Below are positions 41,727-50,095 of a stretch of DNA of 64,000 nucleotides, one piece after another (positions within the stretch are counted from its first letter, which is position 1; each line of letters opens with the position of its first letter). This DNA is from Microbacteriaceae bacterium (GTDB lineage: Bacteria; Actinomycetota; Actinomycetes; Actinomycetales; Microbacteriaceae). Location: contig JAODMT010000006.1 of the NCBI GenBank assembly GCA_025464975.1, positions 62,001 through 126,000 of the forward strand, given 5' to 3'. The translations under genes were made by a program, and so were the position numbers. Under the pieces are notes generated by a model, which did no database searches, was not told the origin of the DNA, and saw only the letters and a list, made by a program, of their open reading frames with translations.

Positions 41727-43601
41727 ATGGCTCGAGCAGTAGGAATCGACCTTGGGACCACCAACTCGGTGGTCTCGGTCCTCGAAGGTGGAGAACCCCA
41801 CGTCATCACAAACGCCGAGGGATTCCGCACGACACCGTCCGTCGTTGCCTTCACCAAGGATGGCGAGGTCCTCGTCGGTGAGACCGCCAAGCGGCAGAAT
41901 GTCACCAACGTCGACCGCACCATTTCATCGGTCAAGCGCCACATGGGCACGCACTGGACCGTGGACATTGACGGCAAGAAGTACACGGCGCAAGAGATCT
42001 CGGCGCGAATCCTCGGCAAGCTCAAGCGCGATGCCGAGCAGTACCTCGGAGAGCCCGTCACCGACGCGGTCATCACGGTGCCGGCCTACTTCAACGACGC
42101 CGAGCGTCAGGCCACCAAGGAGGCGGGTGAGATTTCCGGTCTCAACGTGCTCCGCATCATCAACGAGCCGACCGCCGCCGCGCTCGCTTACGGTCTCGAC
42201 AAGGGCAAGGAAGACGAGCTCATCCTGGTCTTCGACCTCGGTGGTGGAACCTTCGACGTCTCCCTGCTCGAGGTGGGCAAGGACGACGACTTCTCCACCA
42301 TTCAGGTGCGTTCCACCGCCGGTGACAACCGTCTCGGTGGCGACGACTGGGACCAGCGCGTCGTCGACTACCTGGTCAAGCGCTTCAAGGACTCGACCGG
42401 CGTGGATGTGTCCTCAGACAAGATCGCGAAGCAGCGTCTCAAGGAGGCCGCGGAGCAGGCGAAGAAGGAACTCTCGAGCTCGATGAGCACGAGCATCCAG
42501 CTCCCGTACCTCTCTCTCACCGAGAACGGCCCGGCAAACCTCGACGAGACGCTCACCCGCGCCAAGTTCGAGGAGCTGACCGCGGACCTGCTCGCCCGTA
42601 CCGAGAAGCCGTTCCACGACGTCATCAAGGAGGCCGGAATCAAGGTCTCGGATGTCGCGCATGTCGTGCTCGTCGGTGGATCGACCCGCATGCCAGCCGT
42701 CGTTGATCTCGTCAAGAAGCTCACCGGAGGCAAGGACCCGAACAAGGGAGTCAACCCGGACGAGGTCGTGGCCGTCGGTGCCGCGCTGCAGGCCGGAGTG
42801 CTGAAGGGTGAGCGCAAGGACGTTCTGCTCATCGACGTGACCCCGCTCAGCCTCGGAATCGAGACCAAGGGCGGCATCATGACCAAGCTCATCGAGCGCA
42901 ACACGGCCATCCCGACCAAGCGGAGCGAGACCTTCACCACGGCGGACGACAACCAGCCGTCCGTTGCGATCCAGGTCTTCCAGGGCGAGCGCGAGTTCAC
43001 TCGCGACAACAAGAACCTGGGAACCTTCGAGCTTCAGGGCATCGCCCCGGCACCGCGCGGCATCCCGCAGGTAGAGGTCACCTTCGACATCGACGCGAAC
43101 GGCATCGTTCATGTCTCCGCGAAGGACAAGGGCACCGGCAAGGAGCAGTCGATGACGATCACCGGCGGCTCCAGCCTGTCGAAGGATGACATCGAGCGCA
43201 TGGTTCGCGAGGCCGAGGAGCACGCGGCCGAGGACAAGCAGCGTCGGGAGACCGCCGAGACGCGGAACACCGCCGAGCAGCTGGCCTACTCAACGGACAA
43301 GCTCATCAAGGACAACGAGGACAAGCTCCCCGAGGACGTCAAGTCGGACGTTCAGGCCGATGTTGACGCGCTGAAGAGCGCGCTCGCTGGTGACGACGAC
43401 GATGCGGTCAAGGCCGCGTTCGACACACTGAGCGAGAGCCAGCAGAAGCTTGGACAGGCGATCTACTCGCAGGAGCAGGCCACGCCGTCCTCCGACGCCA
43501 ACCCGGACGAGCAGCCGACTGCCGCCCAGGACGACGAGGACATCGTAGATGCCGAGGTCGTCGAGGATGAGCCCGAGGACCAGCCGCGGGGTAAGAAGTA
43601 A
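41727..43601 (+). CDS. dnaK: chaperone protein DnaK (Hsp70)
   Basis: A 624-residue Hsp70. The ATPase signatures are [28 protein letters not shown] and [18 protein letters not shown]; the substrate domain includes [14 protein letters not shown], and the C-terminal helical lid ends in an acidic tail ([17 protein letters not shown]-like). It folds proteins with GrpE and DnaJ, encoded next. First gene of an HspR-controlled operon; AAGGAG precedes the ATG. Confidence 0.98.
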   Translation: MARAVGIDLGTTNSVVSVLEGGEPHVITNAEGFRTTPSVVAFTKDGEVLVGETAKRQNVTNVDRTISSVKRHMGTHWTVDIDGKKYTAQEISARILGKLKRDAEQYLGEPVTDAVITVPAYFNDAERQATKEAGEISGLNVLRIINEPTAAALAYGLDKGKEDELILVFDLGGGTFDVSLLEVGKDDDFSTIQVRSTAGDNRLGGDDWDQRVVDYLVKRFKDSTGVDVSSDKIAKQRLKEAAEQAKKELSSSMSTSIQLPYLSLTENGPANLDETLTRAKFEELTADLLARTEKPFHDVIKEAGIKVSDVAHVVLVGGSTRMPAVVDLVKKLTGGKDPNKGVNPDEVVAVGAALQAGVLKGERKDVLLIDVTPLSLGIETKGGIMTKLIERNTAIPTKRSETFTTADDNQPSVAIQVFQGEREFTRDNKNLGTFELQGIAPAPRGIPQVEVTFDIDANGIVHVSAKDKGTGKEQSMTITGGSSLSKDDIERMVREAEEHAAEDKQRRETAETRNTAEQLAYSTDKLIKDNEDKLPEDVKSDVQADVDALKSALAGDDDDAVKAAFDTLSESQQKLGQAIYSQEQATPSSDANPDEQPTAAQDDEDIVDAEVVEDEPEDQPRGKK

Positions 43602-43604
43602 TCC

Positions 43605-44264
43605 ATGGCCTCCGATAAGAAACCACGCGAGGGCGGCCCGGAGAATCCGGAAAACCCCGAGGGCACTGGGGAGTCGCAGAACGCGGAGAACCCGGCCAGC
43701 CCGGAGCAAGCCGACGCCGCGACGGCGGCCGAGGACCTGATCGAGGCCGAGGGTCCGGATATCGAGACATCGTTCACGGACGAGGATCTCGCCTTCCTGG
43801 CCGGAGACTCGACCGAGGCCTCGACGGCGGAGACGGCTCACGAGCTCGACCCCGCCATCGAGATTCTTGGCGACCTGAAGCGAGTGCAGGCCGAGTTCGC
43901 CAACTACCGTAAGCGCGTCGAGCGTGATCGGGAGGCGAGCCGCGAGGCGAACATCGCCGAGGTGGTCAAGTCGCTGCTTCCAGTTCTCGATGATCTCTCC
44001 CTGGCGGAGACGCACGGCGATCTGACGGAAGGCCCGATGGTCGTCATCGTTCAGAAGCTGCGCGCCGGACTCGAGAAGCTCGGCCTCACGGTCGTTGGCG
44101 AGAAGGGCGACGTGTTCGACCCGCATCAGCACGAGGCCCTCGTGCAGCTTCCGACCCCCGGGGTCACGGTCAACACCGTCGCGGACGTGATCGCCCCCGG
44201 GTACAAGATCGGCGAGCGCTTGCTTCGACCTGCCAAGGTTGCCGTAGCCGTTCCCGCAGAATAG
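43605..44264 (+). CDS. grpE: nucleotide exchange factor GrpE
   Basis: A 219-residue protein with a long acidic, disordered N-terminus, a coiled coil (RVQAEFANYRKRVERDREASREANI) and the beta domain VIAPGYKIGERLLRPAKVAVA. It releases ADP from DnaK and acts as a thermosensor. The start is 3 bp after the dnaK stop. A 262-bp gap rich in repeats separates it from dnaJ. Confidence 0.97.
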   Translation: MASDKKPREGGPENPENPEGTGESQNAENPASPEQADAATAAEDLIEAEGPDIETSFTDEDLAFLAGDSTEASTAETAHELDPAIEILGDLKRVQAEFANYRKRVERDREASREANIAEVVKSLLPVLDDLSLAETHGDLTEGPMVVIVQKLRAGLEKLGLTVVGEKGDVFDPHQHEALVQLPTPGVTVNTVADVIAPGYKIGERLLRPAKVAVAVPAE

Positions 44265-44299
44265 AACTGAACCAAACACGCTGATCGAAAAAGTACCGC

Positions 44300-44478
44300 T
44301 GATCGAGTAGGTCGCTCAGCGACCGTATCGAGATCCCTGGATATCGGGGTCTCGATACGGCCGCAGGCGGCCGACTCGACCCGCAGAGCAGCAAAGAAAT
44401 ACTGCTGATCGAGTAGGTCGGCATCGCAAGAAATACTGCTGATCGAGTAGGTCGCTCAGCGACCGTATCGAGATCCAC
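44300..44478. repeat. GAGTAGGTCGC-family palindromic repeats between grpE and dnaJ
   Basis: Unit 1 (44300-44381) is an imperfect palindrome: TGATCGAGTAGGTCGC...CGTATCGAGATCC paired with GGTCTCGATACGG...CCGACTCGAC. Then a 26-base direct repeat (AAATACTGCTGATCGAGTAG with flanks) occurs at about 44396 and 44430; the first copy is cut after GAGTAGGTCG, the second runs on as a half unit to CGTATCGAGATCC (44476). Related copies lie at 53271-53457. This explains most of the 262-bp gap. Confidence 0.85.
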
Positions 44479-44526
44479 CGCAACAGCCCCGTCAACTCAA
44501 TCAGCACTGTACGAAAGGAGGCGCCT

Positions 44527-45504
44527 GTGGCAAGCCAAGACTGGTTTGACAAGGACTTCTACGCCGTTCTCGGCGTCTCCAAAGATGTTTCCGCGGCAGA
44601 CCTGAAGAAGGCCTATCGCAAACTCGCCCGCAAGTATCATCCGGACTCAAACCCGGGGAACGCGGGAGCGGAGGCGAAGTTCAAGGAGATCAGCGAAGCG
44701 CATGCCGTGCTCGCCGACCCGGAGCAGCGCCAAGAGTACGACCAGATGCGCGCCATGGGCCCCGGTCGGCCCCGCTTCACGTCGGCGGCGCCCGGCCAGA
44801 ACGGCGGCTTCGAGGATGTCTTCGGCGGCATGTTCGGCCAGGGCGGCTCACGGGCAGGCTCGCAGGGTGGCTTCGAGGACATCTTCAGCGGGATGTTCGG
44901 CGGCGGCGGATTCGGGCAAAGCACCGGAGGCTTCCGCGGCGCGAGCGGCCCGACAAAGGGACGCGACCTCGCCGCGAGCACGTCACTCGACTTCCTCACG
45001 GCCATCAAGGGCGACACTGTCAAACTTCAGCCCGCGGACGGCAAACCGATCAGCGTGAAGATTCCCGCCGGCGTGAGCGACGGACAGAAGATTCGGCTCA
45101 AGGGCAAGGGCGAGCCCAGCATGGATGGCGGCGCGCCGGGCGACCTGACCCTGACCGTTTCGGTTCGGCCGCATCCGGTGTTCGAGCGGGACGGGCTCAA
45201 CCTTCGAGTCGATGTTCCGGTCACCTTCACCGAGGCAACGCTCGGCGCCACGATCGAGGTTCCGACCCTCGGCGGCGAGCCGGTGAAGCTGCGGGTCGCA
45301 GCGGGCACGCCGTCCGGCCGGGTCCTTCGCGTCAAGGGACGCGGCGTGACGACGACCAAGGGCACCGGAGACCTGCTTGCGACGGTGCAGGTTGCGGTTC
45401 CCGGCCACCTGAGCGCGGAGGCGCGAGACGCCCTCGAGAGATTCGCCGCCCTGCAGCCGACCGAAAACCCTCGCGCAGAATTGCTTGCGAAATCGAGAGG
45501 GTGA
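44527..45504 (+). CDS. dnaJ: DnaJ-type co-chaperone without zinc finger (class B, CbpA-like)
   Basis: A 325-residue J-protein. The J domain has HPD at residues 38-40 (RKYHPDSNPG), followed by a Gly/Phe-rich linker with three GGMFG-like units and a DnaJ C-terminal domain (LDFLTAIKGDTVKLQPADGKPISVKIPAGVSDGQKIRLKGKG). The CxxCxGxG zinc repeats of classical DnaJ are absent; no Cys is seen in the linker. GTG start with GAAAGGAGG just upstream. Role: delivers substrates to DnaK and stimulates its ATPase. Confidence 0.93.
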   Translation: MASQDWFDKDFYAVLGVSKDVSAADLKKAYRKLARKYHPDSNPGNAGAEAKFKEISEAHAVLADPEQRQEYDQMRAMGPGRPRFTSAAPGQNGGFEDVFGGMFGQGGSRAGSQGGFEDIFSGMFGGGGFGQSTGGFRGASGPTKGRDLAASTSLDFLTAIKGDTVKLQPADGKPISVKIPAGVSDGQKIRLKGKGEPSMDGGAPGDLTLTVSVRPHPVFERDGLNLRVDVPVTFTEATLGATIEVPTLGGEPVKLRVAAGTPSGRVLRVKGRGVTTTKGTGDLLATVQVAVPGHLSAEARDALERFAALQPTENPRAELLAKSRG

Positions 45505-45508
45505 CGTC

Positions 45509-45922
45509 GTGGACGCGAACGAGCCGGTCTTCGCGATAGCGGTCGCGGCCCAACTCGCGGGAATGCACCCGCAGACGCTGAGGCAATACGACCGGCTTCA
45601 ACTGGTAAGCCCCAGGCGCACGGCCGGCCAGTCCCGCCGCTATTCCATGCGGGATGTCGCGCAACTGCGCGAAATCGCTCGGCTCGGTGCCGAGGGCGTG
45701 AGCCTCGAGGGAATCAAGCGCATCCTGCAGCTGGAAAACCAGGTTAGCTCCCTCAATCACCGGGTGCGGGAACTGGAAACCGTCATAGCGGAGGCACTCC
45801 TCAGCCGTCCGGGGTCGCGGGTCTTCGCGGCCGACGAGTCGGGCGGCGTAGTGTCCATCAAGGCAGGCACTCGTGCCCGACGAAACACGCAGGTCGTCGT
45901 CTGGCGGCCGCTCGACCACTGA
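45509..45922 (+). CDS. hspR: heat shock repressor HspR (MerR family)
   Basis: A 137-residue MerR-like regulator: FAIAVAAQLAGMHPQTLRQYDRLQLVSPRRTAGQSRRYSMRDVAQLREI is the winged helix, followed by a coiled coil (LENQVSSLNHRVRELETVI). It binds HAIR operators with DnaK as co-repressor in relatives. GTG 45509 with GAGAGGG eight bases upstream, 4 bp after the dnaJ stop. Last gene of the operon it controls. Confidence 0.94.
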   Translation: MDANEPVFAIAVAAQLAGMHPQTLRQYDRLQLVSPRRTAGQSRRYSMRDVAQLREIARLGAEGVSLEGIKRILQLENQVSSLNHRVRELETVIAEALLSRPGSRVFAADESGGVVSIKAGTRARRNTQVVVWRPLDH

Positions 45923-45979
45923 GCCTGTCGACATTTTTGCCCACTAATTTCGCCGCCACTAATTTCGCTAGGAGCGACC

Positions 45980-46690
45980 ATGACGGATGATCAGCCGCAG
46001 GTGCCGCAGCCCGGCGCCCCGGACCCGCAGCAGTCGTACGGTCAGCAGCCGTATGGTAGCCAGCCGTACGGTCAGCAGCCCTACGGCGCGCAGCAGCCCT
46101 CCCGGCCTGCGTACGCACCACGCCCGGTTCGTCCGCCGCTGACCCGCGAGGCCCGCCGCGGGGCGACCGTTGCCGGCAGCGTTGGTTTCGTTCTGCTCAG
46201 CATCGGCTACGCCATGGTCGCGGTGCCGTTGTCGATCCTGCTCCTCGCGGCCGTTCTCGAGCTCGTGCGATCCAGGGGCGGCCAACTGCCCAACGGCCGG
46301 CCGCTCGGGCCGCGCGGGCTTCCCGACGTGGTCGTGCCGCAAGGCTGGACCGTTCCTCTCATCGTCATTTCGATCGTCGGGCTGCTCGGCATGGTCGCGG
46401 CGATACTGGTCAGCTGGCGAATCTTGCGCGCTCACGCCGTGCGACACCCCGTTGGCGTCACCTTCGCCGGGGCGGGCATCGCGATCGTCGGATCCCTCGT
46501 CGCGCAAGGCATTCTGAGCGGCTTCATCAGCGCCATCACGTCGGTTTCGGGTGGGCAAGGCAACATCTTCGGGCCGGGGTTTTGGATCGCCGCTGTGCTG
46601 GGAACGCTCGTGACCTTGGCGATCAGCGCGGTCATCGGCTGGTTGAGCTGGTGGTGGATGGCCCACACGATGCGGCCGGCCGGTGCCTGA
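45980..46690 (+). CDS. membrane protein with PYGQQ-repeat N-terminus
   Basis: A 236-residue protein. The N-terminal 50 residues are a Gln/Pro/Tyr-rich repeat (QQPYGSQPYGQQPYGAQQP), followed by about four transmembrane helices (ATVAGSVGFVLLSIGYAMVAVPLSILLLAAVLELV; VPLIVISIVGLLGMVAAILV; FAGAGIAIVGSLVAQGILSGFI; FWIAAVLGTLVTLAISAVIGWL). Such QPYG tails are common in actinobacterial membrane proteins and act in protein contacts. No enzymatic motif. Overlaps the next gene by 8 bp. Confidence 0.8.
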   Translation: MTDDQPQVPQPGAPDPQQSYGQQPYGSQPYGQQPYGAQQPSRPAYAPRPVRPPLTREARRGATVAGSVGFVLLSIGYAMVAVPLSILLLAAVLELVRSRGGQLPNGRPLGPRGLPDVVVPQGWTVPLIVISIVGLLGMVAAILVSWRILRAHAVRHPVGVTFAGAGIAIVGSLVAQGILSGFISAITSVSGGQGNIFGPGFWIAAVLGTLVTLAISAVIGWLSWWWMAHTMRPAGA

Positions 46691-47828
46691 TCCGGGCGCC
46701 GGCAATGCCGTAGCGCCGAAGTTTGACCTGGGCAGCCTGCGCCGTTACCCGGACCTCGAGGCAGACAACCTGTTCGCCGTTGACGCGAGCGACCGCCTCA
46801 TTCTCGACGAGGCGCGAGCCGACGTGGAGGCCGCCGCCCCCGGCCGGGTGGTCGTGATCGGCGATCACTACGGGGCGCTGACCATTGGTGCCGCCGCCAA
46901 TTTCGGGGCGACCGGCATCCGGGTGCACCAGGACGGGTTGGTCGGGGAGGCCGCCCTCGCGGCCAACGCCGACGGGGTGACCGCCGAGTTCCGCAGCCTG
47001 CCGCTCGGGGCGGAACTGCTTCTCGACGCCACCGTCGTGCTCATGCAGTTGCCACGCGGACTCGCCGAACTGGACGAACTCGCCGGCGAGATTGCACGGC
47101 ACGCGAACCCGTCGGTTCGGGTCTACGCCGGGGGGCGAATCAAGCACATTTCGCTCGCGATGAACGACGTCCTCGGCAGACACTTCCGTCGCCTCGACGT
47201 CTCGCTGGCCAGGCAGAAGTCGCGGGTGCTCATCGCCAGCGAACCGCTGCCATCCGAGTCGACATTCCCCGCCATCGAATACAGCGAGGAGCTCGGGCTC
47301 TCGGTCGCCGGTCACGGGGCCGTGTTCGCCGGAACCAAGCTCGACATCGGCACTCGCGTTCTCCTCTCGGTGCTCGACCGCGCCGCGCCGGATGCCCGGA
47401 ACGCGATCGACCTCGGCTGCGGATCCGGAATCCTCGCCGCGTCCCTCGCGAGAGACCGGCCGGAACTCACGGTGATCGCCACCGACCAATCGGCTGCGGC
47501 AGTCGCATCCGCCCGCGCGACCATGAAGGCCAACGGGCTCGCGGACCGGGTCAGCGTGGTTCGCGACGACGGTCTCTCCCTCCAGCCCGATCAGAGCGCC
47601 GACCTCGTCGTGCTGAACCCTCCGTTCCACGTGGGCGCGACGGTGCACAGCGGCCTCGCGGCCAAGCTGTTCCGCGATGCCGCGCGTGTTCTGCGGCCCG
47701 GTGGCGAACTGTGGACGGTCTACAACTCCCACCTCTCCTACCGTCCGACGCTTCAGCGTGTCGTCGGCAGAACGCTCGAGGTGGTACGGAACGACAAGTT
47801 CACGGTGACCGTCTCGCGGCGCGCTTGA
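46683..47828 (+). CDS. class I methyltransferase, RsmC/RlmG-like
   Basis: A 381-residue protein with two methyltransferase-like halves. The N-terminal half (VVVIGDHYGALTIGAAA) is degenerate; the C-terminal half binds SAM (IDLGCGSGILAASLA) and has the NPPFHVGATVH motif of guanine-N2 rRNA methyltransferases such as RsmC and RlmG. It probably modifies one guanine of 16S or 23S rRNA; which one cannot be told by eye. GTG start 46683 inside the preceding gene. The clpB -35 box lies in its last codons. Confidence 0.87.
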   Translation: MPDPGAGNAVAPKFDLGSLRRYPDLEADNLFAVDASDRLILDEARADVEAAAPGRVVVIGDHYGALTIGAAANFGATGIRVHQDGLVGEAALAANADGVTAEFRSLPLGAELLLDATVVLMQLPRGLAELDELAGEIARHANPSVRVYAGGRIKHISLAMNDVLGRHFRRLDVSLARQKSRVLIASEPLPSESTFPAIEYSEELGLSVAGHGAVFAGTKLDIGTRVLLSVLDRAAPDARNAIDLGCGSGILAASLARDRPELTVIATDQSAAAVASARATMKANGLADRVSVVRDDGLSLQPDQSADLVVLNPPFHVGATVHSGLAAKLFRDAARVLRPGGELWTVYNSHLSYRPTLQRVVGRTLEVVRNDKFTVTVSRRA

Positions 47829-47872
47829 ACTGACCTCACGTTACCCGTAAACTTGAGTCGACTCGGCTCATG
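47825..47872 (+). promoter_or_regulatory. clpB promoter with overlapping HAIR operator
   Basis: TTGAAC (47825-47830), 17 bases, TAAACT (47848-47853). CTTGAGT-N7-GCTCATG (47852-47872) is a HAIR operator with an imperfect right half and begins within the -10 box, just as at dnaK. Confidence 0.8.
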
Positions 47873-47889
47873 TTAAGAAAGGCATGCAC

Positions 47890-50040
47890 ATGGCCAACCT
47901 GCAGGGCGCACCCGCCTCGGACGAGAACCAGGGGTCGGCACTGGAAACCTACGGCGTAGACCTCACCGCAATCGCCCGCACCGGCAAGCTCGACCCGGTC
48001 ATCGGGCGTGACGCGGAGATCCGACGGATCAGTCAGGTGCTCACCCGTCGGACCAAGAACAATCCGGTGCTGATCGGGGAGCCGGGTGTCGGCAAGACCG
48101 CCGTTGTCGAGGGGCTCGCCCAGCGGATCGTCGCCGGCGACGTCGCGGACTCGCTCAAGGGAAAGCGACTCGTGTCGCTCGACCTCGCCGCGCTTGTTGC
48201 CGGCGCGAAATACCGCGGCGAGTTTGAGGAGCGCCTCAAGGCGGTGCTCAAGGAGATCAACGACGCTGGCGGCGAAATCATCACCTTCGTCGATGAGCTG
48301 CATACCCTGATGGGAGCCGGCGGTGGCGAGGGTTCTGTCGCGGCATCCAACATGCTCAAGCCGATGCTCGCGCGCGGTGAATTGCGGCTGATTGGAGCGA
48401 CGACGCTCGACGAATACCGCGAATACATCGAGAAAGATGCGGCGTTGGAGCGCCGATTCCAGCAGGTGTTCGTCGGGGAACCGTCCGTCGAAGACACCGT
48501 CGCGATTCTGCGCGGGCTCAAGGAACGCTACGAGGCGCACCACCGGGTGGCCATCGCGGACACCGCGCTCGTTGCGGCTGCGGCGCTGAGTAACCGGTAC
48601 ATCAGCGGCCGCCAGTTGCCCGACAAGGCGATCGACCTCGTCGACGAGGCGGCAAGTCGCCTCAAGATGGAGATCGAATCGTCCCCGGTGGAGATTGACG
48701 AGCTGAAGCGCGCGATCGACCGGATGACGCTCGAGGAACTCGCCCTCAAGAAGGAGAAGGATGATGCCTCCCGCGCGCGGCTCGAGAAGCTCCGCAGCGA
48801 GATGGCGGTCATGCAGAAGGAACTCGACGAGCTGAACAGCCGCTGGACGGCGGAGAAAGCCTCACTGCAGGGCGTCGGCGATTTGAGGACCCGTCTCAAC
48901 GACGCGAGGATCGAGCTCGATCGCGCGATGCGCGAGGGGCGGTACGAAGACGCGTCGCGGCTGGACTACGAGGTGATCAAGCGGATCGAGAAGGACATTG
49001 CGGCGGCCGAGCAAGCGGAGAGCACCGGCCCCCGCATGGTCAACGAGCAGGTCACCGAGGAGGATATCGCCGCGGTCGTGGCATCCTGGACGGGAATCCC
49101 CGTCGGCCGCCTCATGCAGGGGGAGACGGAGAAGCTGCTCGGGCTGGAGGCCGAACTCGGCAAGCGGCTCGTCGGGCAGAAGCCGGCAGTGAAGGCGGTG
49201 GCCGAGGCGGTGCGCCGCTCGAGGGCCGGAATCGCCGACGCCGACCGCCCAACCGGATCCTTCCTGTTCCTCGGCCCGACCGGAGTCGGAAAGACCGAGC
49301 TCGCCAAGGCGCTCGCCGAATTCCTCTTCGACGACGAGCGGGCGATGGTGCGCATCGACATGAGCGAGTACGGAGAGCGGCATTCGGTCGCCCGCCTGCT
49401 CGGCGCTCCTCCCGGATACATCGGCTATGAGCAGGGCGGCCAGCTGACCGAGGCGGTGCGACGCCGGCCATTCTCGGTGGTGCTGCTCGACGAGGTAGAG
49501 AAGGCGCACAGCAGCGTGTTCGATGTGCTGCTTCAGGTGCTCGATGACGGGCGACTGACCGACGGCCAGGGCCGCACTGTCGATTTCCGTAACGCCATTC
49601 TCATCCTCACCTCCAATCTGGGAAGCCAATTCCTCGTCGATCAGACGTTCAGCACGACGGAGAAGGAGCAGGGTGTGATGTCCCTGGTTCGGCAGGCGTT
49701 CAAACCAGAGTTCCTCAACCGGCTCGATGACATCGTGATTTTCAGCTCGCTGAGCACCGACGACCTGGCCCAGATCGTGGAGCTCTACATCGACCGGCTG
49801 TCGCGGAGGCTGCAGGACCGGCGCCTCGATCTGGCGGTCACCCCGAATGCCCGGGCCTGGCTCGCCGATCGTGGATACGACCCGATCTACGGTGCCCGGC
49901 CGTTGCGCCGACTGATGCAGGAGCAGATTGACAACGCGCTCGCCACGGCGCTGTTGAGGGGTGACATCCGTGACGGCGACCTCGTGATGGTCGACCTCGA
50001 CTCGGCCGGTGACTCCTTGAGTATTCGGAAGGGCGTCTAG
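47890..50040 (+). CDS. clpB: ATP-dependent chaperone ClpB, form without N-domain
   Basis: A 716-residue Hsp100 disaggregase. First AAA+ module with Walker A GEPGVGKT (63-70) and [16 protein letters not shown], a coiled-coil middle domain (about 300-430), and a second module with [30 protein letters not shown] and [11 protein letters not shown]. The roughly 140-residue Clp N-domain of typical ClpB (about 860 residues) is missing; the protein starts directly before the first module ([24 protein letters not shown]). ATG 47890 is preferred to 47884 because AAAGG then lies seven bases away. HspR-controlled (see operator). Confidence 0.95.
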   Translation: MANLQGAPASDENQGSALETYGVDLTAIARTGKLDPVIGRDAEIRRISQVLTRRTKNNPVLIGEPGVGKTAVVEGLAQRIVAGDVADSLKGKRLVSLDLAALVAGAKYRGEFEERLKAVLKEINDAGGEIITFVDELHTLMGAGGGEGSVAASNMLKPMLARGELRLIGATTLDEYREYIEKDAALERRFQQVFVGEPSVEDTVAILRGLKERYEAHHRVAIADTALVAAAALSNRYISGRQLPDKAIDLVDEAASRLKMEIESSPVEIDELKRAIDRMTLEELALKKEKDDASRARLEKLRSEMAVMQKELDELNSRWTAEKASLQGVGDLRTRLNDARIELDRAMREGRYEDASRLDYEVIKRIEKDIAAAEQAESTGPRMVNEQVTEEDIAAVVASWTGIPVGRLMQGETEKLLGLEAELGKRLVGQKPAVKAVAEAVRRSRAGIADADRPTGSFLFLGPTGVGKTELAKALAEFLFDDERAMVRIDMSEYGERHSVARLLGAPPGYIGYEQGGQLTEAVRRRPFSVVLLDEVEKAHSSVFDVLLQVLDDGRLTDGQGRTVDFRNAILILTSNLGSQFLVDQTFSTTEKEQGVMSLVRQAFKPEFLNRLDDIVIFSSLSTDDLAQIVELYIDRLSRRLQDRRLDLAVTPNARAWLADRGYDPIYGARPLRRLMQEQIDNALATALLRGDIRDGDLVMVDLDSAGDSLSIRKGV

Positions 50041-50095
50041 TCCAAGCCGCGTCGATCAAGTTGGACATCAGGAGGCACTGTTAGCCTGATGCGCG

